Positions 23,406-32,211 of a stretch of DNA of 64,000 bases are shown here, one piece after another. A model generated the notes under the pieces. The model ran no database searches and was not told where the DNA came from. It worked only from the letters and a program-made list of their open reading frames with translations. This DNA is from Streptomyces cyanogenus. Its GTDB lineage: Bacteria > Actinomycetota > Actinomycetes > Streptomycetales > Streptomycetaceae. Position 1 is the first letter of the stretch, and each line of letters opens with the position of its first letter. The translations under genes were made by a program, and so were the position numbers. The stretch spans positions 6,362,001-6,426,000 of the forward strand of contig NZ_CP071839.1 in the NCBI RefSeq assembly GCF_017526105.1. The letters run 5' to 3'.

Positions 23406-26300
23406 ATGACAGAGACGGCGAGCGGTCCGGCACGAGGTTCCCGAGCCAAGGGCGCCAAGACCACCAAGGGGCTGCGTGTCGAGCGCATCCACACCACCCC
23501 CGGCGCACACCCGTATGACGAGGTGTCGTGGGAGCGCCGTGACGTCGTCATGACCAACTGGCGCGACGGCTCGGTCAACTTCGAGCAGCGTGGCGTCGAG
23601 TTCCCCGACTTCTGGTCGGTGAACGCGGTCAACATCGTCACCAGCAAGTACTTCCGCGGTGCCGTCGGCACCCCGCAGCGCGAGACCAGCCTCAAGCAGC
23701 TGATCGACCGCATCGTGAAGACGTACCGGAAGGCCGGTGAGGACTACAAGTACTTCGCCTCGCCCGCCGACGCCGAGATCTTCGAGCACGAGCTGGCGTA
23801 CGCCCTCCTGCACCAGATCTTCAGCTTCAACAGCCCGGTCTGGTTCAACGTCGGCACCCCGCAGCCCCAGCAGGTCTCCGCCTGCTTCATCCTGTCCGTC
23901 GACGACTCCATGGAGTCGATCCTCGACTGGTACAAGGAAGAGGGCATGATCTTCAAGGGCGGCTCCGGCGCCGGCCTGAACCTCTCCCGCATCCGCTCCT
24001 CCAAGGAGCTGCTCTCCTCCGGCGGCAACGCCTCCGGCCCGGTCTCCTTCATGCGTGGCGCCGACGCCTCCGCCGGCACCATCAAGTCCGGTGGTGCCAC
24101 CCGCCGCGCCGCCAAGATGGTCGTGCTCGACGTCGACCACCCCGACATCGAGGACTTCATCGAGACCAAGGTCAAGGAGGAGGAGAAGATCCGCGTCCTG
24201 CGTGACGCGGGCTTCGACATGGACCTGGGCGGCGACGACATCACGTCCGTCCAGTACCAGAACGCCAACAACTCGGTCCGTGTGAACGACGAGTTCATGA
24301 AGGCGGTCGAGAACGGCGGCAAGTTCGGCCTGCGCGCCCGGATGACCGGCGAGGTGATCGAGGAGGTCGAGGCGAAGGCCCTCTTCCGCAAGATCGCCGA
24401 GGCCGCCTGGGCCTGCGCCGACCCGGGCATCCAGTACGACGACACCATCAACAACTGGCACACCTGCCCCGAGTCCGGCCGGATCACCGCGTCGAACCCG
24501 TGCAGCGAGTACATGCACCTGGACAACACGTCCTGCAACCTGGCCTCGCTGAACCTGATGAAGTTCCTGAAGGACGACGGCAAGGGCAACCAGTCCTTCG
24601 AGACCGAGCGCTTCCAGAAGGTCGTCGAGCTGGTCATCACCGCGATGGACATCTCGATCTGCTTCGCGGACTTCCCGACCCAGAAGATCGGCGAGAACAC
24701 GCGCGCGTTCCGCCAGCTCGGCATCGGCTACGCCAACCTCGGCGCCCTGCTGATGGCCACCGGCCACGCCTACGACTCCGACGGCGGCCGCGCCCTGGCC
24801 GGCGCCATCACGTCCCTGATGACGGGCACGGCCTACCGCCGCTCCGCCGAGCTGGCCGCGGTCGTCGGCACCTACGACGGCTACGCCCGCAACGCCGACG
24901 CCCACAACCGCGTCATGAAGCAGCACGCCGACGCCAACGGGAAGGCCGTCCGCATGGACGACCTGGACACCCCGGTGTGGGCCGCGGCCACGGAGGCCTG
25001 GCAGGACGTCGTCCGCCTCGGCGAGAAGAACGGTTTCCGTAACTCGCAGGCGTCCGTCCTCGCGCCGACCGGCACCATCGGCCTCGCGATGTCCTGCGAC
25101 ACCACCGGTGTCGAGCCCGACCTGGCGCTGGTGAAGTTCAAGAAGCTGGTCGGCGGCGGCTCGATGCAGATCGTCAACGGCACCGTCCCGCAGGCCCTGC
25201 GCCGCCTGGGCTACCAGGAGGAGCAGATCGAGGCGATCGTCGCCCACATCGCCGAGCACGGCAACGTGATCGACGCCCCCGGCCTCAAGCACGAGCACTA
25301 CGAGGTGTTCGACTGCGCCATGGGCGAGCGCGCCATCTCCCCGATGGGCCACGTCCGCATGATGGCCGCGATCCAGCCGTGGATCTCCGGCGCCATCTCC
25401 AAGACGGTCAACATGCCGGAGACGGCGACCGTCGAGGAGGTCGAGGAGATCTACTTCGAGGCCTGGAAGCTGGGCGTCAAGGCGCTCGCGATCTACCGCG
25501 ACAACTGCAAGGTCGGCCAGCCGCTCTCCGCCAAGACCAAGGAGAAGGAGAAGGCCGAGGTCACCGAGAAGGCCGAGGCGACCATCCGCGAGACGGTCGA
25601 GAAGGTCATCGAGTACCGCCCGGTCCGCAAGCGGCTCCCGAAGGGCCGCCCCGGCATCACGACGTCCTTCACGGTCGGCGGCGCCGAGGGCTACATGACC
25701 GCCAACTCCTACCCGGACGACGGTCTCGGCGAGGTCTTCCTGAAGATGTCGAAGCAGGGCTCCACCCTCGCGGGCATGATGGACGCCTTCTCCATCGCCG
25801 TCTCCGTCGGTCTGCAGTACGGCGTTCCGCTGGAGACCTACGTCTCGAAGTTCACCAACATGCGCTTCGAGCCGGCCGGTATGACGGACGACCCGGACGT
25901 GCGGATGGCGCAGTCGATCGTCGACTACATCTTCCGCCGCCTGGCGCTGGACTTCCTGCCCTTCGAGACCCGCTCCGCGCTCGGCATCCACTCCGCCGAA
26001 GAGCGCCAGCGTCACCTGGAGACCGGCTCCTACGAGCCGGCTGAGGACGAGGTCGACGTCGAGGGGCTGGCCCAGTCGGCCCCGCGGGCCCAGGAGCTGA
26101 AGGCCGTCGCCACGCCGAAGGCCGAGTCCGAGACGGCCAAGCCCGCCCCGCGGCAGGCGCACACCAGCGCCGAGCTGGTGGAGATGCAGCTGGGCATCCA
26201 GGCGGACGCCCCGCTGTGCTTCTCGTGCGGTACGAAGATGCAGCGGGCCGGTTCCTGCTACATCTGCGAGGGCTGCGGCTCGACCAGCGGCTGCAGCTGA
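23406..26300 (+). CDS. nrdJ: Class II (coenzyme B12-dependent) ribonucleoside-diphosphate reductase NrdJ
   Basis: The 964-residue adenosylcobalamin-dependent enzyme makes dNTPs independently of oxygen. The ATG at 23406 follows GGGAGG; conserved sequence starts at KGLRVERIHTTPGAHPYDEV. Characteristic stretches are FNSPVWFNVGTPQPQQVSAC, GSGAGLNLSRIRSS with SGGNASGPVSFMRGAD, NPCSEYMHLDNTSCNLASLN (active-site region), ASVLAPTGTIGLAMSCDTTG and the C-terminal zinc-binding CFSCGTKMQRAGSCYICEGC. A Lys/Glu-rich linker (near residues 705-725) and an Ala-rich linker precede the C-terminal domains. No nrdZ-type activase is needed. It is the second gene of the nrdR operon and ends at a strong terminator. 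No B12 riboswitch is visible before it. Confidence 0.97.
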   Translation: MTETASGPARGSRAKGAKTTKGLRVERIHTTPGAHPYDEVSWERRDVVMTNWRDGSVNFEQRGVEFPDFWSVNAVNIVTSKYFRGAVGTPQRETSLKQLIDRIVKTYRKAGEDYKYFASPADAEIFEHELAYALLHQIFSFNSPVWFNVGTPQPQQVSACFILSVDDSMESILDWYKEEGMIFKGGSGAGLNLSRIRSSKELLSSGGNASGPVSFMRGADASAGTIKSGGATRRAAKMVVLDVDHPDIEDFIETKVKEEEKIRVLRDAGFDMDLGGDDITSVQYQNANNSVRVNDEFMKAVENGGKFGLRARMTGEVIEEVEAKALFRKIAEAAWACADPGIQYDDTINNWHTCPESGRITASNPCSEYMHLDNTSCNLASLNLMKFLKDDGKGNQSFETERFQKVVELVITAMDISICFADFPTQKIGENTRAFRQLGIGYANLGALLMATGHAYDSDGGRALAGAITSLMTGTAYRRSAELAAVVGTYDGYARNADAHNRVMKQHADANGKAVRMDDLDTPVWAAATEAWQDVVRLGEKNGFRNSQASVLAPTGTIGLAMSCDTTGVEPDLALVKFKKLVGGGSMQIVNGTVPQALRRLGYQEEQIEAIVAHIAEHGNVIDAPGLKHEHYEVFDCAMGERAISPMGHVRMMAAIQPWISGAISKTVNMPETATVEEVEEIYFEAWKLGVKALAIYRDNCKVGQPLSAKTKEKEKAEVTEKAEATIRETVEKVIEYRPVRKRLPKGRPGITTSFTVGGAEGYMTANSYPDDGLGEVFLKMSKQGSTLAGMMDAFSIAVSVGLQYGVPLETYVSKFTNMRFEPAGMTDDPDVRMAQSIVDYIFRRLALDFLPFETRSALGIHSAEERQRHLETGSYEPAEDEVDVEGLAQSAPRAQELKAVATPKAESETAKPAPRQAHTSAELVEMQLGIQADAPLCFSCGTKMQRAGSCYICEGCGSTSGCS

Positions 26301-26318
26301 TGACACGCCGTTCGTGAA

Positions 26319-26353
26319 GTAAGGGGCGCCGGCCCATTGCCGGCGCCCCTTAC
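26319..26353. terminator. Strong intrinsic terminator after nrdJ
   Basis: GTAAGGGGCGCCGGC (26319-26333), loop CCATT, GCCGGCGCCCCTTAC (26339-26353): a perfect 15-bp stem between convergent nrdJ and the TerD-family gene. Confidence 0.92.
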
Positions 26354-26378
26354 TCGTAACCCGTACCGGAGAAAGACG

Positions 26379-26912
26379 TCAGGACCGGTGCGCCCGGCCC
26401 ATCACCTGTGTGAAGGTCGCCGGGTCCTCGTCGAAGCCGCGCACGCCGGGACGGAAGGTCCAGTCGGCGGAGTCGTCCCGGACGAACTCGGCGATCGTGG
26501 CGGCCGTCGACCCGAGGACCGAGCCGAAGTCGTCCTCGGCGAGCACGGTGTAGCCCTCACGGACGCGTACGGCGGGATTGAGCACGTGGGCGAACGTCCG
26601 GGGTCCGGACCGCTGCTGGATGACGACACCCACCACCACGCGCGCGTAGCGGTCGTTCAGGCGGTCCAGTTCGAGCGTCATCACCTCGTCCCAGCCGAAA
26701 CCCCTGCCGTCGGTGCTGTCACGGTTGAGGAGGATCGTGCCGTCCGGCGAACGGCTGTCGAAGTGCACCAGATAGGCCGGTGCCCCGTACGGCGCACCGG
26801 ACAAGAAGGTGGCGGCGACGATGTCGAGATCGGTCGGTGGCCGACCTGCCGGACTGGGGTCCCACTTGAGCGCGACCTCGACCTTGCGGATTCCCTTGCT
26901 GAAGCCGGTCAC
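26379..26912 (-). CDS. TerD-family (tellurium/stress) protein
   Basis: A 177-residue protein from GTG 26912 (VTGFSKGIRKVEVALKWDPS), with GGGAAGGGAAGAG upstream on the minus strand. The TerD fold is clear: KVEVALKWDPSPAGRPPTDLD, the bulk hydrophobic segment AYLVHFDSRSPDGTILLNRD, DEVMTLELDRLNDRYARVVV, and RVREGYTVLAEDDF. TerD proteins bind Ca2+ through Asp-rich loops and take part in tellurite and stress responses; Streptomyces has many paralogues with developmental roles. This copy is isolated from other ter genes. The long first-strand insertion PAGRPPT is unremarkable. Confidence 0.9.
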   Translation of the reverse strand: MTGFSKGIRKVEVALKWDPSPAGRPPTDLDIVAATFLSGAPYGAPAYLVHFDSRSPDGTILLNRDSTDGRGFGWDEVMTLELDRLNDRYARVVVGVVIQQRSGPRTFAHVLNPAVRVREGYTVLAEDDFGSVLGSTAATIAEFVRDDSADWTFRPGVRGFDEDPATFTQVMGRAHRS

Positions 26913-27053
26913 CAGGCTCTTCCCTTCCCCCTGCGGCTCGCACGACCCCAACTCCCCATCCGTCGGGGTTCCTTGCCCATCGTGCCACGCGCGCGGGGGC
27001 GCATGCGCGGGTGATCTCCGCCGGAGCGTGACCGACGCCACGCCCCGTGGCCT

Positions 27054-27059
27054 TACGAT
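27054..27059 (+). promoter_or_regulatory. -10 element of the YdbC-like gene, leaderless geometry
   Basis: TACGAT followed by six bases (ggcgcg) and GTG 27066. No Shine-Dalgarno sequence is present, supporting a leaderless transcript. Confidence 0.5.
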
Positions 27060-27065
27060 GGCGCG

Positions 27066-27671
27066 GTGCTGGTCAAGTGGATTCGCTGCACCGTGGTGGA
27101 CCGCCGCGGGTTCGAGCGGGGGCAGCGGAAATGGGCGGGGCTTCTGGGGGAGCCGGGTTTTCGGGGACAGGGCGGGGGCTGGAGCCGGCAGCGACCGGGG
27201 GTGGCGCACGTCTTCGCCTTCTGGGAGAGCCGTGCCTTCTACGACTCCTTCATGGCCCGTTCCCACGACCGTCTGGCCACCGCCCAGTCCGGCACTTTCA
27301 AGGACGCCCAGGCCCGACTGTTCGAGTACCGCTTCGACGTGAAGACGGGCTTCGAGCCGCGGTTCACCGACGCCGATCTGATCCGCGTGGCCCTGTGCCG
27401 CATCCACCCGGAGCGCGTCGAGCACTTCACGCTCATGCAGGAGAAGGTCTGGAACCCCGCGATGGCCGGCTCGCCCGGCATGATCCGCGGCATGTTCGCC
27501 GAGGCACCCGAGCAGGAGTTCCTGATCCTGTCCATGTGGCGGTCGGCGGCCGAGCACGGCAAGTACCGCACGGAGCGTGTGGAACGCCTCGCGCTGCGTG
27601 CCCAGACCGAGGCGGACGTCGCGGCGCTCTCCGGTGACATCGTGGATCTGGAGCCGTCCTGGACGGTCTGA
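27066..27671 (+). CDS. YdbC-like DUF4937 protein
   Basis: A 201-residue protein, VLVKWIRCTVVDRRGFERGQ..., that resembles the YdbC/DUF4937 family: two similar halves, each with the alternating strands of an antibiotic-biosynthesis-monooxygenase (dimeric alpha/beta barrel) fold. The first half contains VAHVFAFWESRAFYDSFMAR, and the second contains IRVALCRIHPERVEHFTLMQ and FLILSMWRSAAEHGKYRTER, an internal duplication of 'W-x-S-x-x-x-H/F-x-x-Y' form. No catalytic residue can be assigned. It is divergent from the TerD gene and upstream of the phosphatase. Function unknown; small-molecule or haem binding is possible for this fold. Confidence 0.75.
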   Translation: MLVKWIRCTVVDRRGFERGQRKWAGLLGEPGFRGQGGGWSRQRPGVAHVFAFWESRAFYDSFMARSHDRLATAQSGTFKDAQARLFEYRFDVKTGFEPRFTDADLIRVALCRIHPERVEHFTLMQEKVWNPAMAGSPGMIRGMFAEAPEQEFLILSMWRSAAEHGKYRTERVERLALRAQTEADVAALSGDIVDLEPSWTV

Positions 27672-27705
27672 GCGGTCCCTTGGCGTGAAGAAAGGACGCA
27701 CTGGG

Positions 27706-27771
27706 ATGAGCCGTCGCACGGCAGGCCCGGACGGTTCCGGATCCGTGAAACATGTGACCTACGCGGTATAG
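27706..27771 (+). CDS. Possible 21-residue peptide
   Basis: A short frame MSRRTAGPDGSGSVKHVTYAV starts at ATG 27706 and is preceded by GAAGAAAGGA at proper spacing. It fits between the YdbC-like gene and the phosphatase gene and ends 49 bp before the latter. It could be a leader peptide or a chance frame. Only the good Shine-Dalgarno sequence supports it. Confidence 0.25.
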   Translation: MSRRTAGPDGSGSVKHVTYAV

Positions 27772-27807
27772 GGGCCGTACGAGTGCTCGACTTCCCGCCG
27801 TTCGATC

Positions 27808-27813
27808 TAGGGT
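27808..27813 (+). promoter_or_regulatory. -10 element of the histidine phosphatase gene, leaderless geometry
   Basis: TAGGGT followed by six bases (tttggc) and ATG 27820, without a Shine-Dalgarno sequence. Confidence 0.5.
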
Positions 27814-27819
27814 TTTGGC

Positions 27820-28479
27820 ATGGCACGACCACGGCGCATCGTCCTTGTCCGACACGGCGAGTCAACGGGCAACGTCGACGACTCCGTGTACGAACGCGAG
27901 CCCGACCACGCCCTCGCGCTGACCGAGCGCGGCCGGCGGCAGGCCGAGGAGACCGGCGAGCGGCTCCGCGAGCTCTTCGGCCGGGAACGCGTGAGCGTGT
28001 ACGTCTCCCCGTACCGCCGCACCCACGAGACGCTCCGCGCCTTCCACCTCGACCCCGACCTCATACGCGTCCGGGAGGAACCCCGACTGCGCGAGCAGGA
28101 CTGGGGCAACTGGCAGGACCGCGACGACGTACGCCTGCAGAAGGCCTACCGCGACGCGTACGGCCACTTCTTCTTCAGGTTCCCCCAGGGCGAGTCCGGC
28201 GCCGACGTGTACGACCGGGTCGGGGGCTTCCTGGAGAGCCTGTTCCGCAGCTTCGAGGCGCCGGACCACCCGCCGAACGTCCTGCTGGTGACGCACGGGC
28301 TCGCGATGCGGCTGTTCTGCATGCGCTGGTTCCACTGGACGGTCGCGGAATTCGAGTCCCTGTCCAACCCCGGGAACGCCGAGATGCGGGTGCTCGTTCT
28401 GGGAGACGACGGCAAGTACACGCTCGACCGGCCCTTCGAGCGCTGGCGGGAGCCTGACCCGTACTGGGTGACCGGATAG
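27820..28479 (+). CDS. Histidine phosphatase (phosphoglycerate mutase-like) family protein
   Basis: A 219-residue branch-1 histidine phosphatase. The phosphoacceptor His is in VLVRHGESTGN (residues 9-19), the paired Arg in YVSPYRRTHETL, the Glu in LREQDWGNWQ, and the second catalytic His in LLVTHGLAMRLF. The segment HFFFRFPQGESGADVYDRV resembles acid-phosphatase-like members rather than glycolytic mutases. The physiological substrate is not evident. It is followed 12 bp later by the ADP-ribosylglycohydrolase gene and probably cotranscribed with it. Confidence 0.9.
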   Translation: MARPRRIVLVRHGESTGNVDDSVYEREPDHALALTERGRRQAEETGERLRELFGRERVSVYVSPYRRTHETLRAFHLDPDLIRVREEPRLREQDWGNWQDRDDVRLQKAYRDAYGHFFFRFPQGESGADVYDRVGGFLESLFRSFEAPDHPPNVLLVTHGLAMRLFCMRWFHWTVAEFESLSNPGNAEMRVLVLGDDGKYTLDRPFERWREPDPYWVTG

Positions 28480-28491
28480 AGTGGCAGGGCG

Positions 28492-29397
28492 ATGACCGCT
28501 GACTCCTCTTCCCTCGGGCGCCTGGAGCGCGCGCTGACGAGCCTGCGTGGCCTGGCCGTGGGGGACGCGCTGGGCTCCCAGTTCTTCGTTCCGGTGCACT
28601 ACCCCCTGCTCAAGCGCCGTGAGCTGCCCGCGGGCCCCTGGCAGTGGACGGACGACACCGAGATGGCCTGCTCCGTGGTCGCCGTCCTCGCCGCCCACCA
28701 CCGCATCGACCAGGACGCGCTCGCCCGCTCCTTCGCCGAGCACCACGACTTCGACCGAGGCTACGGCCCCGCGGTCAACCGGCTGCTGCGCCTGGTCCGG
28801 GAGGGCGGGGACTGGCGGGAGCTGGCCGCCGGCCTCTTCAAGGGACAGGGGTCCTGGGGCAACGGCGCCGCCATGCGGATCGCGCCCCTGGGCGCCTGGT
28901 ACGCGGACGATCCCGAGCAGGCGACCCACCAGGCGGAGATCTCGGCCTACCCCACCCACCAGCACCGGGAAGCCGTGGTCGGGGCCATGGCCGTGGCCGC
29001 CGCGGCGGCACTGGCCGGCTCGCCGGACGGCCCGCCCACCCCCGAGGCTCTCCTCGACGGCGTCGTCGCACTCGTACCGAAGAGCGCGGTCGGTCAGGGC
29101 CTGCGCCGCGCCCGGGACATGCTCGACTACGACGACCCGGCCACCGTCGCGGCCGTCCTCGGCTGCGGACGTCGTACGACGGCCCACGACACCGTGCCCT
29201 TCGCCCTCTGGTCCGCCGCGCGGGCCCTCGACGACTACGAGAGGGCGTTCTGGACGACCGCACAGGTGGGCGGGGACGTCGACACCACCTGCGCCATCGT
29301 GGGCGGCGTGCTCGCCGCCGGCAAGGCCGGGACACCGCCCGCCGAGTGGGTGCGGCGCACCGAGGCGCTGCCGGACTGGGTGCCCACGGGCGCCTGA
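28492..29397 (+). CDS. ADP-ribosylglycohydrolase (DraG/ARH) family protein
   Basis: Hydrolase of 301 residues expected to remove ADP-ribose from proteins, nucleic acids or small molecules. Magnesium-binding motifs are visible: GLAVGDALGSQF near the N-terminus, WQWTDDTEMACSVV (the TDDT metal site) and QVGGDVDTTCAIVGGVLAAG (the second Asp-Asp site) near the C-terminus, plus GSWGNGAAMRIAPLGAWY. The gene follows the phosphatase by 12 bp. Together they may act on nucleotide or ADP-ribose metabolites; the TerD-like and DUF4937 genes next door give no further clue. Length is typical. Confidence 0.92.
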   Translation: MTADSSSLGRLERALTSLRGLAVGDALGSQFFVPVHYPLLKRRELPAGPWQWTDDTEMACSVVAVLAAHHRIDQDALARSFAEHHDFDRGYGPAVNRLLRLVREGGDWRELAAGLFKGQGSWGNGAAMRIAPLGAWYADDPEQATHQAEISAYPTHQHREAVVGAMAVAAAAALAGSPDGPPTPEALLDGVVALVPKSAVGQGLRRARDMLDYDDPATVAAVLGCGRRTTAHDTVPFALWSAARALDDYERAFWTTAQVGGDVDTTCAIVGGVLAAGKAGTPPAEWVRRTEALPDWVPTGA

Positions 29398-29770
29398 CGG
29401 CTTCCGCCGGCCCGGCGACGGACCTGCGCCCGGACGAGTCCAAAACTCTGCGTGCGCACCGGGAACTGTGCGTGACCGCCGCCCGTTCTTCCCGTATCCG
29501 CCGTGCTTCGCGCCCATGGGGCGAGGGCCGAAGGCGGAGCCGGCAGCGACGAGGGACGGAGGGTGCGAGATGGCGATGTTCTCGCCCGTGCGTCTTCCTG
29601 TGCCTGCGTCGGCACCGGTGCCACGCCTGGCCCCGGCCCTGTTCCTGGCCTTGTTCCTCGCTCTGTCGTGCGCGCTGGTGGCCGTGGTACGGCCGACCGG
29701 ACCGCCGCGTGCGCCGTCCGTCCCCCGGCAGCGGTCCGGCCGGCCGTGGCTCCGCGCGGCCCGGTCTGGA
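29398..29770. other. 373-bp gap between convergent genes
   Basis: An ATG at 29571 opens a frame with a hydrophobic stretch (LAPALFLALFLALSCALVAVV) but it has no stop until far inside the antisense of the MFS gene, so I do not call it. No clear hairpin terminator was identified here. Confidence 0.4.
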
Positions 29771-31321
29771 TCAGCCGAGGTGCGGACCCGCCGTGCCCGA
29801 GAGGGAGTCGAGGTCGCTCTTGCGGACCCTCAGCACGAGCCAGGCGGTGAGGAAGGCGAGAGCGGCCATGGCGGCGGCCGGTATGAAGGCGGTGGAGATG
29901 CCATGGGCGAGCACCTCGTGCCCCCAGGGCGCGGGCAGCTGGTGCGTCTCGGCGAACCGCGCCTTCTGTTCCGGCGAGGCGCCGGCGAGGAACTTCGGCA
30001 GCTGCTTCTTCGCCTCGTCCGTGCTGGCCGAACCGAAGACGGTCGTCAGGATGGACAGCCCGAGCGAACCCCCGACCTGCTGCATGGCGTTGAGCAACCC
30101 GGAAGCCGCGCCCGCCTCGTGCTGGGCGACACCGGACACGGCGGTGACGGTGGCCGTGACGAAGTTCAGGCCCATGCCGAAGCCGAACACCAGCATGGGG
30201 CCCAGTACTCCGCCCACGTAGGTGCTGTCCGGCCGGATGAACGTCTGCCACACCAGCCCGATCACCACGAGCGCCGAGCCGCCCATCATGAACGGCTTGG
30301 GGCCGAGCACGGGCAGGAAGCGCTGCGACAGACCCGCACCCACCGCGATCGCGACGGTCACGGGAAGGAAGGCGACACCGGCCTCGATGGCGCTGTAGCC
30401 GAGCACGTTCTGCACGAACAGCACGATGTAGAAGAACATGCCGAACATCGCCGCGGCCAGGCACAGCATGATGGCGTACGTGCCCCAGCGGTTGCGGTCG
30501 GTGAACATGCTGAGCGGGGTGATCGGCTCCTTCGCCCGCATCTCGGTGACGACGAACGCGAACAGCAGCACCACGGCAGCCCCGAAGGAGCCGAGGGTGA
30601 GCCCGTCCCGCCAGCCCTCCTCGGCGGCGCGGATGAAGCCGTACACCAGCGAGGCCATGCCGACGGTGGAGGTCAGGGCGCCGGTGATGTCGAAGCGACC
30701 CGGGTGCCGCTCGGACTCGTTGATGTACAGCGGCGCGAGCGAAGCGATCAGCACACCGATGGGTACGTTGACGAACAGCACCCAGCGCCAGTCGAGCCAG
30801 TCGGTGAGCATGCCCCCCGCAAGGAGGCCGATGGCACCGCCGCCCGCGGACACGGCGGCGAACACCCCGAAGGCGCGGTTGCGTTCCGGGCCTTCGGGGA
30901 AGGTGGTGGTGATCAGTGCCAGCGACGTGGGCGACGCGATCGCGCCACCCACGCCCTGCAGGGCCCGTGCGGCCAGCAGCTGCCAGGGTTCCTGGGCCAG
31001 ACCGCCCAGCAGGGAGGCGAAGGTGAACAGCAGGATGCCGGCCATGAACACCCGGCGGCGGCCGAGGATGTCACCGGCCCGCGCACCGAGCAGCAGCAGG
31101 CCGCCGAAGGTGAGCGTGTAGGCGCTGACCACCCAAGTCAGGTCGGTGGTGCTGAACTTGAGAGCGTCTTGAATGTGCGGGAGTGCGATATTCACAATCG
31201 TCGCGTCGAGTACCACCATGAGTTGGCAGGCCGCGATGACGGTGAGTGCGATGCCGGGATGCCCCTCCCGGCGGGCAACGCCCGGTTTTCGATCGTCCTT
31301 GAGCAGCTGAGAGGTCGTCAC
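29771..31321 (-). CDS. DHA2-family MFS drug efflux transporter (14 TM)
   Basis: A 516-residue integral membrane protein from GTG 31321 (VTTSQLLKDDRKPGVARREG), preceded by GGGGGAC. It starts with the DHA2 signature LMVVLDATIVNIALPHIQDAL in TM1, motif A as GARAGDILGRRR, and a TM5-like motif C region FGVFAAVSAGGGAIGLLAGG. About 14 hydrophobic segments can be drawn, ending FIPAAAMAALAFLTAWLVLR. Relatives export antibiotics and dyes by proton antiport, as do EmrB/QacA-like proteins. It is divergent from a TetR gene with two palindromic operators between, so it is very likely repressed by that TetR and induced by a transported drug. Confidence 0.95.
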   Translation of the reverse strand: MTTSQLLKDDRKPGVARREGHPGIALTVIAACQLMVVLDATIVNIALPHIQDALKFSTTDLTWVVSAYTLTFGGLLLLGARAGDILGRRRVFMAGILLFTFASLLGGLAQEPWQLLAARALQGVGGAIASPTSLALITTTFPEGPERNRAFGVFAAVSAGGGAIGLLAGGMLTDWLDWRWVLFVNVPIGVLIASLAPLYINESERHPGRFDITGALTSTVGMASLVYGFIRAAEEGWRDGLTLGSFGAAVVLLFAFVVTEMRAKEPITPLSMFTDRNRWGTYAIMLCLAAAMFGMFFYIVLFVQNVLGYSAIEAGVAFLPVTVAIAVGAGLSQRFLPVLGPKPFMMGGSALVVIGLVWQTFIRPDSTYVGGVLGPMLVFGFGMGLNFVTATVTAVSGVAQHEAGAASGLLNAMQQVGGSLGLSILTTVFGSASTDEAKKQLPKFLAGASPEQKARFAETHQLPAPWGHEVLAHGISTAFIPAAAMAALAFLTAWLVLRVRKSDLDSLSGTAGPHLG

Positions 31322-31344
31322 TATGGGTCCCCCATAAAGGCATT

Positions 31345-31364
31345 AGTGAACGCTTGCGTTCACT
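31345..31364. promoter_or_regulatory. TetR operator 1, 20-bp palindrome
   Basis: AGTGAACGC-tt-GCGTTCACT, arms perfectly complementary over 9 bp. It lies 24 bp upstream of the MFS start codon and so probably overlaps that promoter. Confidence 0.9.
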
Positions 31365-31392
31365 GTCGCGTCCACGGTAGTGAGTCCCCAAC

Positions 31393-31412
31393 AGTGAACG
31401 CAAGCGTTCACT
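31393..31412. promoter_or_regulatory. TetR operator 2, 20-bp palindrome
   Basis: AGTGAACGC-aa-GCGTTCACT, the exact reverse complement of operator 1, centred 48 bp from it. It is nearer the TetR gene. Together the sites suggest coordinate repression of both divergent promoters. Confidence 0.9.
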
Positions 31413-31506
31413 TAATAGTGCGTCGCGCCCTGCGTCCCCCCTTTGCTGCAGCGCGGCGCCACTGGCCCCGGAATCCCCGCTTCCCCTGCATGCTGGAGAA
31501 ACATAG

Positions 31507-32130
31507 ATGGCTACCTCGCGCTGGACGGCCGCGCCCGCTCGCACGGCTTCCCCTCGTCGGCGCGGTGCGGTGCTGGAGCGCGCGATCCTGAACGCCGCGC
31601 TGGAGCAACTCAGTACGGTCGGCTGGAAGGGGCTGACCATGGAGGGCGTCGCGGCCGGCGCCCAGACCGGAAAGGCCGCGGTCTATCGCCGCTGGCCCTC
31701 CAAAGAGGATCTCGTTGCGGATGCCCTGGTGTCCGGACTGCCCCGGGTGGAGAAGGCCCCGGACCTCGGCAGCGTGCGCGAAGACCTGCTCGTCCTGTGC
31801 CGGCAAGTGCGGGAGATCATGTACTCGCGCCCCGGCGTCGCACTCCGTTCAGTCATTCACGAATGCGATCACGTGCAGGTTGCGCGTTTTGAAAAGGTCA
31901 TCTTCGGGAGCGTCGTGGAGCCGACCGTCGAGCTGCTTCGCGAGGTCATCAGCCGTGGAATAGAGCGCGGAGAGGTCCGCTCGGACGCGGCCAACGGATA
32001 CGTCTTCGACGTCATCCCGGCCATGATGATGTACCGATCGAAAATGTGCGCCAGCGAATGGAGCGACCAGGATCTCGCGGAGATGATCGACCAGCTGATG
32101 CTCCCGCTGCTGCGGCCCCAGGGCGCCTGA
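31507..32130 (+). CDS. TetR-family repressor of the divergent MFS pump
   Basis: The 207-residue regulator starts at ATG 31507 after CTGGAGAAA. Its N-terminal HTH is evident: AVLERAILNAALEQLSTVGW, then LTMEGVAAGAQTGKAAVYRRWPSKEDLVADAL, the helix-turn-helix ending in the Y-x-x-W/F recognition segment. The C-terminal ligand-binding part (PGVALRSVIHECDHVQVARF, VRSDAANGYVFDVIPAMMMY) matches the TetR_C-type domain found in drug-efflux regulators. The twin palindromes in the 185-bp intergenic region are the predicted targets. Bases 31375-31505 are AT-richer than the surrounding DNA. Confidence 0.93.
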   Translation: MATSRWTAAPARTASPRRRGAVLERAILNAALEQLSTVGWKGLTMEGVAAGAQTGKAAVYRRWPSKEDLVADALVSGLPRVEKAPDLGSVREDLLVLCRQVREIMYSRPGVALRSVIHECDHVQVARFEKVIFGSVVEPTVELLREVISRGIERGEVRSDAANGYVFDVIPAMMMYRSKMCASEWSDQDLAEMIDQLMLPLLRPQGA

Positions 32131-32211
32131 TCGCCCGCGCCGGCGCTCCTCGCGTGAGGCGGGTGACCGGGGTGTCGCGCGGCGATACCGTCGGCGTACG
32201 CTAAGGGCGCC

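Noticed and set aside
22128..26306. Very long open frame on the minus strand opposite nrdJ and nrdR, continuous with lexA
   Set aside because: It is antisense to two well-supported genes and its translation is low-complexity, a consequence of GC-rich third positions. lexA starts at GTG 22127.
28547..31591. Plus-strand frame of about 1,000 codons across the ADP-ribosylglycohydrolase and opposite the MFS gene
   Set aside because: Shadow composition; both underlying genes are clear. A hydrophobic stretch at 29600-29690 has no independent stop or start support.
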